64,000 bases of DNA from Ktedonobacter racemifer DSM 44963 (GCF_000178855.1 NZ_ADVG01000003.1:2467341-2531340); one strand, 5' to 3'; counted from the first letter of the stretch, positions 53,898 to 62,986 are shown. Numbers and translations are program-made. Notes: generated from the letters alone by a model not told the origin.

Positions 53898-56087
53898 ATG
53901 GCGCAGGCTTCCGTCACCATCCAGATTACACCGGAATCAAAGCCTGCTATTCCATGCTGGATGGGCGAGGTAGCAGCCTTTGCTCAGATCCTCACCCATA
54001 CGGGAATCCTCAAACAAATCCAGGAGCAAGTGCGCTTCACGCGTGCCCGCTTCGGCCAGTACAATCTCATCGATTTTGTCACCGTGCTGATTGGCTACGT
54101 CCTTTCCGGTGAGCCAACGCTGCTGGCCTTTTACGAACGGTTGACTCCGTGGGCAGACGCCTTCATGGCCCTCTTTGGGCGAGACCAGTTGCCCCATCGA
54201 TCAACGTTGTCCCGGTTTCTCGCCGCTCTCGATCAACTAACGGTGGAAGCCCTGCGCACACGTTTTCAAGAGGATGTGCTTGCGCGCACTCCCTTTCCTT
54301 CCCCTGGTGGCCTGTTCGACCGGACAGGTGCGCGGTGGCTGGTCCTCGATGTGGATGGAACCCGACAAGCGGCTCGTCAACGAGCACTGCCGCAAACGGA
54401 CGCGTTGCCTGCTCCTCATTGGCGTTTCGATCAGGTGTGTGCCCCAGGGTATCAAGGACGCAAGCGGGGAGAAGTCGTCCGTACCAGAACTGTTGTGCTT
54501 CAGGCGCATACGCAGCAATTTCTCGGCACGTTTGGTGGGCCTGGCAACGGGGATTATCGTGGTGAGTTGCGACAAGCGATAGGGGTGATCAAGAACTACG
54601 CGACAAAATTTGGGCTTTCCACTGCTTCGGTGCTGCTTCGTCTGGATGGCCTCTATGGCGACGCCGCTCCGCTCATCGATGTCCTCACGGCTGGACTTGG
54701 CGTGATCGTCAGAAGTCGTGCTTACCACCTGCTCGATCTGGAAATGGTCAAGCAGACGCTTGCCAGCGCTTCGGATCACGTGTGTACCCATCCAGAAAGT
54801 GGGATGACGCGGACCCTCTACGATTGTGTGTCCGTCCCCTTGACGCCAACTGGCCCCGAGGTGCGCCTGGTGATCGCTACCCATGCCGTCACCTCCTCAC
54901 CCGCCGACGTCGGGGTGGAGCGAGACGGTATCGTCTACGAACTGTTTGTCAGCACACTTCCCTCTCCGGCGTCGGGGTGGAGCGAGACGGTATCGTCTAC
55001 GAACTGTTTGTCAGCACACTTCCCTCTCCGGCGTCGGGGTGGAGCGAGACGGTATCGTCTACGAACTGTTTGTCAGCACACTTCCCTCTCCGGCGTCGGG
55101 GTGGAGCGAGACGGTATCGTCTACGAACTGTTTGTCAGCACACTTCCCTCTCCGGCGTTTCCTGCCTCGGATGTGCTTGACCTCTACCTGCATCGCGGAT
55201 CGTTTGAGACGGTGCTCGCGGATGAGGATGTCGAACAGAACGCAGATCGGTGGTACTCTCATACCCAGTGCGGCCAGGAGTTTGCCCAGATCCTGGCGTA
55301 GTGGGTATGGAACCTGCGCCTAGAGATGGGGCAGAAGCTTTCTCCGGAAGACGCGCGTACCACCGAATTCGCCAAAGCTCTGGTGGTTGAACAACCATTT
55401 CCCATCGAGCCATCTCTCGCCGTCGAGCCTGTACCTTCGGAGAAGAAACCAATGCTGCAAGTTCAGTACGGCCCTCCGAAATTTGCTCGTCCTTCGTTTA
55501 CCAAAGGCTTCCCTGGGTCTGCGTTTCCCCCGCAACCCGATGGAACGCTGCGCTGCCCTGCCAACCATCCCCTGTATCCCCAGGAACGGCGTCCTGAGCG
55601 CGATGGCTCCTTGCGGATCTTGTATGCCGCACGCATCAGCCATTGCCGCTCCTGTCCCTTGTGGGCACAGTGTCAAGAGAGCAGCACCACGCGCAAACTG
55701 CGCCGGGTGAGTGCGGTGCTGTGGCCACTGGACGCTTCTCGCTCGGATGTCTCACCTCCTCAGGGAAAAGCGCCTCAAGAGCTTCCTCTTGCTCCGGTTC
55801 TCTGGAGAGATTGGCCACGCTGTGGCATCCGGCGTGCCTGGCTCAAAGTGGTCCGAAGCCAGACCGTCCGGTTGGAAAGCTCCATCCCTGCCAATCCTTC
55901 ACCTGCCCCCGCGCAGATCTTGCCCACCTTGACCCGAGCGAAGCGTGCGCATTGGCGTCTGTCCTGGGAGGAGCGGTTCGCTCGCAATGCCCGTCCATCC
56001 GATGCTCCCAGGCTTGTCGTCATGCTGCACGGTCTGCCGGCCACCTTTGCTCGCTCTTTTGGCTTTGATCTGCTCGCCACCGCTTAA
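53898..56087 (+). pseudogene. IS4-superfamily-like DDE transposase with tandem repeat and stop
   Basis: N-terminal region as in 25078-26123 (LPHRSTLSRFLAALDQLTVE), first aspartate in VLDVDGTRQAARQ, second in LLRLDGLYGDAAPL, then four 62-base tandem units. The frame survives the repeat but meets TAG at 55299-55301, where relatives have a glutamine codon (ILA-stop-WVWNL). It then continues in the same frame through a Cys-rich segment (CRSCPLWAQCQE) to the end. It is probably inactive. Family assignment beyond a DDE transposase is uncertain. Confidence 0.85.
54909..55156. repeat. four tandem copies of a 62-bp unit
   Basis: Units start at 54909, 54971, 55033 and 55095 and are almost identical. 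A single unit encodes VGVERDGIVYELFVSTLPSP in the normal protein. Because 62 is not a multiple of three, each copy is read in a new frame, but three extra copies (186 bases) restore the frame. Confidence 0.95.
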
Positions 56088-56230
56088 CCGCCAGTCACAG
56101 ACGTTGTTTCTTCCCTCGGCATGGTCTGACCTGCTCGCCTTTCTGTATCAATGGGCATCAATCGCTGGCGTTTTCCTCGGCTTTTTAACCATACAGCATC
56201 ACTGGCGGACTGTTCCTTTTCGCTCTGCTT

Positions 56231-56259
56231 GAGCTTATCTCGTTGCGTAACCCGTGGGA
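56231..56259. repeat. junction repeat, copy b
   Basis: GAGCTTATCTCGTTGCGTAA then CCCGTGGGA. Opposite in orientation to the copy at 52185. Confidence 0.65.
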
Positions 56260-56573
56260 GAATGTCACTCACTTCTGCTTACTCTACAGGGTAAGGGATA
56301 ATAACTATCCCTTGCCTTTCTTTCAGGAATTCTGACCTGCCTAAAGATCTGATCTATTTCGTCTGCTTAATGGTGAGCGTTCGCTCCTGGTAAAAGGCCT
56401 GAAACATGAGCTGGTATAGCCCTCAAACTAAGCTTTTGCCTTGAAACATGAGCAGTGCACCATCAAATAACAGGTGAAAGCGCTCTCCAAGCGATCCTCA
56501 ATGCTTGAAAATTGGAAATGCAGCGGGAATGAAGAGGGCTTGCGCAATTTCCTCTGCACGATATTTTAAGAGG
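56260..56573. other. region without a recognised gene
   Basis: Short open frames only, none with a known domain. AAGGGATAATAACTATCCCTT near 56292 is a 21-base palindrome-like sequence. Confidence 0.4.
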
Positions 56574-56870
56574 TTATGCTTCTTCAGGCGGCGCTTTCGC
56601 CGTTACGTTCACAGTACGTTGGAGAGTTGGAACGTTGCTGAAGACTTCCGGAGGAGTGTCCTCGAAGTAATCTAGCAACGGGCGATGGACAAACGCGTAT
56701 TGCCCTCCCTGGCGTTTAAGCAGTACTCGAGCCACAGCATCATCCAGGAATGGTTGAGCATGGAGCGGAGAGTTGCGGCTCCAAGCAAGCTGCAAGCGGA
56801 GCGTGTAATGGCGCAGAATGGTGAGACATCCAATAGTGGCCCAGACAATCAGCCACACACCAAAAGCCAC
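56574..56870 (-). pseudogene. NACHT/STAND-type protein, C-terminal remnant
   Basis: 98 codons that look like the end of a large NACHT NTPase: LTILRHYTLRLQLAW followed by FLDDAVARVLLKRQGGQYAF and VHRPLLDYFE. In such proteins this segment closes the helical part after the ATPase. Nothing of the NTPase is left upstream, and the start is a GTG with no ribosome site. The whole proteins often act in signalling or phage defence. Confidence 0.5.
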
Positions 56871-57024
56871 AGCTCAGCTCCAGATTAATCCCCTATTTAG
56901 TCCAATGCTGAACCAATACCTTCCTCCGCTCAGCTCAATGCTCGGCCCATCACTCAGTCCATAGCGCAACTCTACAGCGGCGAGCGAAAATATTGAGCCA
57001 TGAAATGGTCGCCGTTAAGATGAA

Positions 57025-57291
57025 ATGAGTCCCTTGCTTCTGGAGATCAAGCAACCTCTACTTTCTGTGATGTTTCCCAGGATACTTTTCGCTTTTCTCT
57101 CAGAAAACGGCTCTGGGACATATTCGGTGTGCCAGCTAGATGTAAGTAAACCGCAAGGTTTTTTTACCTCTTCATTACCATCGATAGCAGATGTTAAAAT
57201 CGCCGATGCAGATGAGATACAATATCCACAAAGGCAAGGCGTTTTATCAGGAAAAGGCCATACTTTTCTCGAAAAAGAGGGTCTGGCGTAA
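57025..57291 (+). CDS. hypothetical protein
   Basis: 88 residues, hydrophobic N-terminal part (LLSVMFPRILFAFLSENGSG) and polar C-terminal half (VKIADADEIQYPQRQGVLSG). No family recognised. It ends nine bases before the next gene, so the two form an operon. It could be the tail of a longer, lost toxin-like protein. Confidence 0.45.
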   Translation: MSPLLLEIKQPLLSVMFPRILFAFLSENGSGTYSVCQLDVSKPQGFFTSSLPSIADVKIADADEIQYPQRQGVLSGKGHTFLEKEGLA

Positions 57292-57300
57292 GGAAGCAAC

Positions 57301-57693
57301 ATGAGGGATCCCAAACCAAACTACATTATTCGCTACTTTTTTGATTGGGGGGCAGGATGCTGCTTTTGGAGTGCTAATGATGCAGCACGAGCACGGTTTG
57401 ACTATTCCATTGCCCCAGAGCAGTTACCGCTATCGGAGAGCACGATCAAGCGAGCGAACGAACTAATGGAGTGGCACGACCAAGCATTGAACTGGGAGTA
57501 TCCTCCTGATCCTGGTCCTTGGCGGCAAGAAGAGTGTGAGCGTTTTAACCAGGCGGCAAAGGATCTCCTAACCACTGTTCGTCAGGAATTGGGGAAACAT
57601 TTTGAAGTGATTGATGAGTTTGTGGAAGAGAAGGAAGATCCCGAACTTGACGCCTATTTACGAGATCCAAAGAGCTTTAAAAGAAAAGCGTAG
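57301..57693 (+). CDS. hypothetical protein, possible immunity-type
   Basis: 130 residues, acidic, tryptophan-rich: IIRYFFDWGAGCCFWSANDA, LPLSESTIKRANELMEWHDQ, NWEYPPDPGPW and a conserved-looking VRQELGKHFEVIDEFVEE. ATG behind AAGGAAGCAAC. I have seen similar short proteins in other bacteria without assigned function; the acidic, compact form would fit an immunity protein to the gene upstream. That is inference only. Confidence 0.6.
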   Translation: MRDPKPNYIIRYFFDWGAGCCFWSANDAARARFDYSIAPEQLPLSESTIKRANELMEWHDQALNWEYPPDPGPWRQEECERFNQAAKDLLTTVRQELGKHFEVIDEFVEEKEDPELDAYLRDPKSFKRKA

Positions 57694-57846
57694 CTTCCCT
57701 TTCTTTTTGTCTCTTCTCAGGCCACCTCTGCCGTTGTTTTTGAAGAGAATGCATGCTTCTGTGTTGGATGAAGCAGCACACGCCGTTGCAGCAGTGGAAA
57801 TCCTGCTTGCCCATACGAACTGCGTTTGATCCATTTTACTTTATTG

Positions 57847-57977
57847 GTAACTATTCAGAAGGGTGGAGTAAAAGCATTATTTCGTGCAAATGCTGTTATG
57901 TTCGCAGCCATATCAAGCTCAAAAGCGAAAGCGCATGCACGATTTGTGTCTTCTACACGGGTCTTCTGAATAGTTAC
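57847..57977. repeat. IS66-type MITE (131 bp) inside the ISL3 gene
   Basis: Terminal repeats GTAACTATTCAGAAG (15 bases, exact). It is flanked by a perfect 8-bp duplication CTTTATTG (57839-57846 and 57978-57985). Ends and duplication size are those of IS66, so an IS66 transposase probably moved it. No coding capacity. Confidence 0.9.
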
Positions 57978-59294
57978 CTTTATTGACGAATCCCTCGACC
58001 ATCCCGTTGCTCCAGGTCAGACTGCATCCATTGGCAACAGCCTCCGCATCATCGTCGAGTCCATTGACAAATGTGGTCAGTTCCGCAATCCCACTCGCTT
58101 GGACAGCAGCTTTCCATTGCTCCAGATGTATCCGTCCCTCGTGTTTTCGTAGGAGGCAGCCAAAGTCCTGCGCAAGCTTGAACACGAGAGCGATGGTCTC
58201 GTTGCTTTGGATGAGCTGATCCAGATAGACTGCTTGCTCTCTCGTACGGCTTTGTGCTGGCCTTACCATCATGAGCGCAACACCTCTGGGCGAAGGAGGC
58301 TTGTCCCAGATGACCATCTGTTTGGAGACAGGGCGTGCGACGTTCTGACGAAAGAGACGAAGTCGCATCTGAAGCGTGCGCTGCGTTCCCGTATATCCCT
58401 GTGCGACAATTTCCTCGTACAACCGGGCGACATTGTGGCACCCCTGGTTCCATCGAGAAGTTAGATAGGAAAGGTAGGGATCAACGATGGAAGAAGAGCG
58501 AGATCGTCGTCGCGGAGGCGGAGGTGTTTCTTGTTCGAGGGTACGGTAGACTTTGCTCGAACTGACGCCGACGAGCTGGGCAATCTGCTCTTTGTGGCAC
58601 CCTTGCCGATACAGTTTCCAGATCCGCTTATGAAGTTGTACTTGTTGGCGATGACGCGCCTGCCGCTCTTGTGCGACTTTTTCAGGGACTACTGTCCTCG
58701 CAGCTGGACGTGTTTTGCCTGTGCTGCATTGTATCGCCTTTTTGAGCGCACGATCCTGGGTGCGAAAGAACTTCTCCAAGGCTTCGGCAAAATTCTTTTG
58801 CAAGTGAAAGCGATCGACCACCTGTTTGGCCTGAGGCGCGCCCTCAGTGGCAGCTTCTCGGAAGATTTTGCCACGATCACGTGAGACCAAATCAATTTCG
58901 GGATGCGTGCACAACCATGCTTTACTCGTTTCGGCGGAACGCTCTGCTAACAACTGCACGATCCGCCGCTTTTCTAGGTCCACGAGAATGGTCCCATAGC
59001 GCTGGCCTTTTTTCCATGCCCACTCGTCTATTCCCACCTTCGCTACCTCGCCTTCATTGGGCAAGGGAAGCTGCAAGACGCGACGGATGATGGTTTTGGC
59101 AGTGGTGGGCATGCCAAGGGACGAAGCGATCCGCGCTGCATCGGCTCCATTGGTGGCCACTCCTAATGCTTGACGAGCCTTGACGAGCCGATCCGTCATC
59201 CGTGCGTAGCGCTGGACCAACTCTGGGAAGCGCTCGGCAAAGATGTGTTGGGGACAGGATACCTCACGACAGATCCACTTGCGCACCTGTAACT

Positions 59295-59323
59295 TCCCAC
59301 GGGTTGCGCAACGAGGTAAACTC
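59295..59323. repeat. junction repeat, copy d
   Basis: TCCCACGGGTTGCGCAACGA then GGTAAACTC, at the exact truncation point of the ISL3 gene. Confidence 0.65.
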
Positions 59324-59403
59324 AAGCAAAGAAGAAAGCAAAAGAGATCTATCGAGACGGAGACGAGCTGGTCTCCGCCTCGGGTGAATAACGGTGGATT
59401 TGC

Positions 59404-59895
59404 TTACAGGTCGATGGCAGCCAGACCATGCATACCGAGAATGAACGAGATCTCCCCCCCGTGATGCACATCATGTTCGATCAGATGCCAGATGACCCAT
59501 TGATGCGTAAAGGTTTCTTCTTCTCCATTCTCATCAGTCTCATGGAAAATCTCATCTAAATCGGCAATCGTCCAACGCTGAAGGGCATCCTGGATCACCT
59601 GCCAGGTCTTTTCCAGTCCGCTGACCAGTTCGGCGCCAGATTGATCAGGCTGATCTGCAGCATTCCGTGTATGGAGTGGAACGAGATTCTCGTCGTTCTC
59701 CTTTAGTGCATAGTACAGCCATCCGGCGCGTGCCCCAATGATATGGCTCGCAATGGCGCCAATAGAGCGCAGACGTGGCTCTGCACGCAGGGCAAGCTGC
59801 TCAGATGAAAGGGGCGCCAGAGCATGAACCAGGTGTTGCTGGTAACCATCCCAGCCTTTGTAGAAAGAGGCAACCGGGAAAGCATGTTCAGCCAT
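59404..59895 (-). CDS. DinB-family protein
   Basis: A 163-residue four-helix-bundle protein of the DinB/YfiT superfamily. Metal-binding histidines fit IASHIIGARAGW (about residue 50) and HDVHHGGEISFILGMHGL near the C terminus. Such proteins are stress-related or thiol-dependent transferases, mostly uncharacterised. The ATG has only a weak ribosome site. It appears intact between the ISL3 remnant and the minus-strand intron. Confidence 0.9.
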   Translation of the reverse strand: MAEHAFPVASFYKGWDGYQQHLVHALAPLSSEQLALRAEPRLRSIGAIASHIIGARAGWLYYALKENDENLVPLHTRNAADQPDQSGAELVSGLEKTWQVIQDALQRWTIADLDEIFHETDENGEEETFTHQWVIWHLIEHDVHHGGEISFILGMHGLAAIDL

Positions 59896-60426
59896 GAATA
59901 TTTTCTCATTTCTTGTGTGTCAAAACGCGAGGCGCGCTCCAGGGCATAAACTGCCCTGGGAAGTTCTTGTCGGAGATAGGAAAAGCAGAGGTGATGCACT
60001 CAGGATGGGCAAGCGAGGGAGATGATCTCTGTCAAAACGATTGGTTTTCACTTGCGACCGCTATGCAAGAAAGACGAGAATGCCTGAATATTCCCAAAAC
60101 GCGGTCCATTTTTGGAGTCGCGAATTCAGGCTAGTGCGCACATAGCTGGTGAGGTGCATAGCCTCATTGAGATGAGTGTTTTGTCCATGCATTTCTCCTC
60201 CTTTCAGCTATCGAAGAACATCATTCAGTGGGCTGAGTATATCATAGTGACCAGTACTTTACAATATTCCCACGGGTTGCGCACCAATGTGTCTACTTGT
60301 CAACCCCTTGGAAGGAGGCGAGCCGTAGGCGAATCCGCGCATCCTTGCGAGCTTGAGACTTGGGAGAGGTTGCTGAAATGCCCGTTCCAGCCAGGAGCGT
60401 GGAACAAGCGATCCCGAGCGCAGCGA
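59896..60426. other. region without a recognised gene
   Basis: No convincing coding sequence. A partial junction repeat (60268-60284, TCCCACGGGTTGCGCAC) lies here. Confidence 0.45.
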
Positions 60427-60477
60427 CCCTTGACTGGGGTGGGAAAACTGGCAGAGCGAGAGCGAGCAGGCCTGCGG
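60427..60477. repeat. left arm of an inverted repeat around the minus-strand intron
   Basis: CCCTTGACTGGGGTGGG and GCGAGAGCGAGCAGGCCTGC recur in reverse orientation at 61211-61262, the first block exactly. The intron occupies the loop between the arms. Confidence 0.7.
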
Positions 60478-60489
60478 TTTGTTTATCAA

Positions 60490-61209
60490 GTAGAGTAGGG
60501 GCCGGTCGCCCATTACTGGGTCGCCCGTACCCCTCTCTCCGAACCGGTACGTGCCGCTTCTCACGGCATACGGCTCTCCACTTCGCCTGAGTACTTGCTT
60601 CTGAGTTATCGGGACAGCATCAGCACATCCCACTTTCCTCTTCGGTGTTCTTCAGGCTCCGCTAGCTCACTTCCCCCCAGACAGAGTTGGTTTCGTCTGT
60701 GTTACCACAGCTTATCCCTCTTGCCGGTACTGCTCTATGCAGTCAGCACAAGCCATTACAGCCGCACATTGGGTAATATTGAGCTTCCGTCATCATGCAG
60801 GTGTAACCCTGTTTAGATGATCCCGCATTTTCAGCAGAGCGAGTTTAGACGTGCTCCAGGCGTCCCGTTCGTCCCGTATTGCCCTCGTAGAAAGGGTCTG
60901 CCAACATCGATGGATAAGGCCGCATCTGCATTCTACGTCCTTAGATGTTGGACCCAACGTTTGTAGTCACCTTCCGTTGGAGTCGCGGGTGAAGACCAGT
61001 AGGACTAGGATTGACGCAGTTTAGCATTCGCCATACACGTCTTGCACTAACCACCCAGAGGATTGGTGACTTCCTCTTACATGGCTGTCCTCGCATGCTA
61101 TGGTCGCCCTCCTCTTTCGAGGGTTGGGGTAAGCGAGGAGTGCATAGAACCGTCCATCAGTTCTAATACCTTTTTGGTACACTCACTTTCTGCCGCTGAT
61201 GCGGCGCAC
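60490..61209 (-). ncRNA. ORF-less group II intron (720 bases)
   Basis: On the minus strand it starts GTGCGCCGCATC, has GGGCGACCATAGCATG 100 bases from its 5' end, a domain V reading GAGCCGTATG...GTACCGGTTC, and a domain VI with a bulged A in CCCCTACTCTAC at its 3' end. These match the two introns at 47275-48626. No reverse transcriptase is encoded. The flanks are non-coding inverted repeats, not a gene. Confidence 0.85.
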
Positions 61210-61210
61210 T

Positions 61211-61262
61211 GCAGGACCCCGCTCGCTCTCGGCACCCAGCGCCCACCCACCCCAGTCAAGGG
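61211..61262. repeat. right arm of the inverted repeat around the minus-strand intron
   Basis: Reverse-complement partner of 60427-60477; CCCACCCCAGTCAAGGG is exact. Confidence 0.7.
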
Positions 61263-61431
61263 CGGGATCGCCCACGCGACTGGCTGACAGAAAGGAACTG
61301 GTGGTGTTGGTCGACCACTCCCAGGGCCAAAAACAGCACGAACTACCCATCTGTCAAGGCAGGAAGAACTGTGGGTTTACCCATGCCGTCTCACCTTGAC
61401 GGAGAAGAAGCAGTTGAATGAACCTCGCTGC

Positions 61432-61925
61432 TCATCCTCGCTGTTGTGTTGCTCGGAGCAACTTCTGTCGCGCAGACAGCCGATAGGTGGCCCCGTTGTA
61501 CTTGACCTCCTCTACTTCTTCACTCAACCCAAGCTGGTCGAGATACTGATACAAGAGCAGGAGCCGATCGCGCTTTTTGCCTGGTGTGGCTCCAGCGTAA
61601 CTAATCCAATTCAGCAATTTGCGTGTGACTGCCTCGACTTGCGCATGGCTATCAGCCTCCTGCTGGCTGAGTACATGCCAGATGGCCACGAGCAATTTCC
61701 GAGCAATGGCGACAATCGCTTCTGTTTGCCAATGCGCCGACTGAAACGCTCAAACTGGGCTTTCCAGTGCGGATGATGCTCGACAGCAACCCAGGCCGCC
61801 TCAACCATCACCCCGCGCAGATCACTACGCCCCTCCTTGGTGATGCGTCCCCCCGATTAGTTGCCCCAGACTGGTGGACACTGGCTCCTAAGCCAGCGTA
61901 GCCCACCATGTGCTTGGCCGAGGGA
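61432..61925 (-). pseudogene. IS110-family transposase, C-terminal remnant
   Basis: Reads VGYAGLGASVHQSG, then VMVEAAWVAVEHHPHWKAQF, RIGKQK, a one-base shift, and IVAIARKLLVAIWHVL to a stop. These are the transposase_20 and C-terminal motifs of IS110. The N-terminal DEDD domain is missing. Its truncation point coincides with another copy of the junction repeat (61925-61946). Confidence 0.85.
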
Positions 61926-61946
61926 CCCACGGAATGCGCAACGAGG
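61925..61946. repeat. junction repeat, copy e
   Basis: ACCCACGGAATGCGCAACGA then GG. Slightly diverged. It sits where the IS110 gene breaks off. Confidence 0.5.
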
Positions 61947-61980
61947 TTGCGACAAGAAAGACATCTTGCGTGAATCAGCT

Positions 61981-62466
61981 TCAGTAGTGGGATTGGTTCC
62001 CATCACATTCTGATGTGTTTCGAGAGAACAGAGCGCTTTGTTTGCTTTCGTTTGACGATGCAAGAACGGGTGAAAGTCCCTCGCTCTGGTATTCTTGAAG
62101 GCACTCTCCCAGATGAAGACAGCCACATTGTAACAAACGCTCCAACATCCGTTTGGTCTGCTGGGCATGAGTGATAATGGCCTCAACCTCTTTGAGTTTG
62201 GTTTGAGCAAGCTGCTGCCACCGCTCTGATGCTGGCGTTGAAGCGTCAAATCCTGCGACGAGCAAGTGCATTTCAGCCAGAGTAAACCCCGCCTGCCCGG
62301 CCATCCGCAGGATGGCCAACAACTCAAGAACACTGGCATCATAGCGACGATGCCCTCCAGAGGCTCGCCGAGGGGGTGGGAGTAAGCCCATACTTTCGTA
62401 GTAACGTACGGCGGAGGTTCGCATCCCTGCCCGGCGCGCCACTTCTCCAATGGTCAGTTCGTCCAT
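61981..62466 (-). CDS. MerR-family regulator with a CxCx5C motif
   Basis: A 161-residue regulator. MerR helix-turn-helix at the N terminus (IGEVARRAGMRTSAVRYYES), recognition wing GGHRRYD, a long dimerisation helix, and CGCLHLGEC near residue 115, similar to metal- or redox-sensing MerR proteins (SoxR has one more cysteine). I chose MDELTIG; earlier codons would cover the divergent promoter. A typical MerR promoter with 19-base spacer lies between it and the next gene. Confidence 0.92.
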   Translation of the reverse strand: MDELTIGEVARRAGMRTSAVRYYESMGLLPPPRRASGGHRRYDASVLELLAILRMAGQAGFTLAEMHLLVAGFDASTPASERWQQLAQTKLKEVEAIITHAQQTKRMLERLLQCGCLHLGECLQEYQSEGLSPVLASSNESKQSALFSRNTSECDGNQSHY

Positions 62467-62488
62467 CTCTCTGCTTTTCCTTTCCCTC

Positions 62489-62519
62489 TTGACTTCAAGT
62501 TCACTTGAAATTGTATGCT
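62489..62519 (+). promoter_or_regulatory. MerR-type promoter/operator
   Basis: TTGACT (62489) and TATGCT (62514) are separated by 19 bases, two more than normal. The spacer holds the dyad TTCAAGT-TC-ACTTGAA. That is the layout of promoters activated by MerR proteins through DNA twisting. It drives the divergent gene at 62559, and probably autoregulates merR. Confidence 0.88.
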
Positions 62520-62558
62520 TGGGACAAGAAATAGGCAAGACAAAGGGAGATTTCAACC

Positions 62559-62933
62559 ATGTCATATCAGCCATCTGACCCCGTCCTGGCATGCAATAGC
62601 GCAGCCATTCCGAAAGAGGTTCGACCGCTGCATCAAGCCAACACCAAACGCCTCTTTACTTCCGTTCAAGAAGTACGAGAACTCGAAACCGGCTATGCCT
62701 TGCGGCTTGCCGATGAGGCCGACCTTTTGCAATCGGTGATGGCGTTTCTTCGCTACGAACGCCTCTGTTGTCCTTTCTTTCACTTCAAACTGGAACTGGA
62801 GCCAGATCAAGGACCAGTCTGGCTCCATATTACGGGAGTGACTGATGTGAAAGCGTTTTTACGGAGTGAGGGATTTGCACCACCCGCCCCTCTTTCTCCG
62901 CATCGAGAGAGCGAGGAAGACCAACTCTGGTGA
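62559..62933 (+). CDS. hypothetical Cys-Cys protein divergent from merR
   Basis: A 124-residue protein of unknown function. The core is ALRLADEADLLQSVMAFLRY, ERLCCPFFHFKLEL and a WLHITGVTDVKAFL segment. The CCPF motif suggests a metal or thiol site. Its promoter is of the MerR type, so it is probably induced by the metal or redox signal that the regulator senses. Similar proteins occur next to merR genes elsewhere, as far as I recall. Confidence 0.75.
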   Translation: MSYQPSDPVLACNSAAIPKEVRPLHQANTKRLFTSVQEVRELETGYALRLADEADLLQSVMAFLRYERLCCPFFHFKLELEPDQGPVWLHITGVTDVKAFLRSEGFAPPAPLSPHRESEEDQLW

Positions 62934-62945
62934 ATTGTCCCTGAG

Positions 62946-62986
62946 AACAGGAAGCCGTTCTTTGGATCAGGACGGCTTCCTGTTTT
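62946..62986 (+). terminator. intrinsic terminator
   Basis: AACAGGAAGCCGT pairs exactly with ACGGCTTCCTGTT, followed by TTTT. It lies 13 bases after the stop of the Cys-Cys protein gene. Confidence 0.9.

Larger units (their letters stand above)
57717..59325 (-). pseudogene. ISL3-family transposase, 5'-truncated and interrupted by a MITE
   Basis: The protein runs from RGKLQVRKWICREVSCPQHI (second half of the zinc finger) through the DDE core (VGIDEWAWKKGQRYGTILVD, VVDRFHLQKNFAEALE) to SNGMVEGFVNK. There a 131-bp MITE interrupts it; behind the MITE the frame resumes with VKWIKRSSYGQAGFPLLQRR and ends at 57717. The N-terminal part with the first cysteines is missing at the junction repeat (59295-59323). 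Inactive. Confidence 0.9.

Noticed and set aside
54909-55156. Tandem repeats as a CRISPR array
   Set aside because: Units are contiguous and almost identical with no spacers, and they lie inside a transposase gene.
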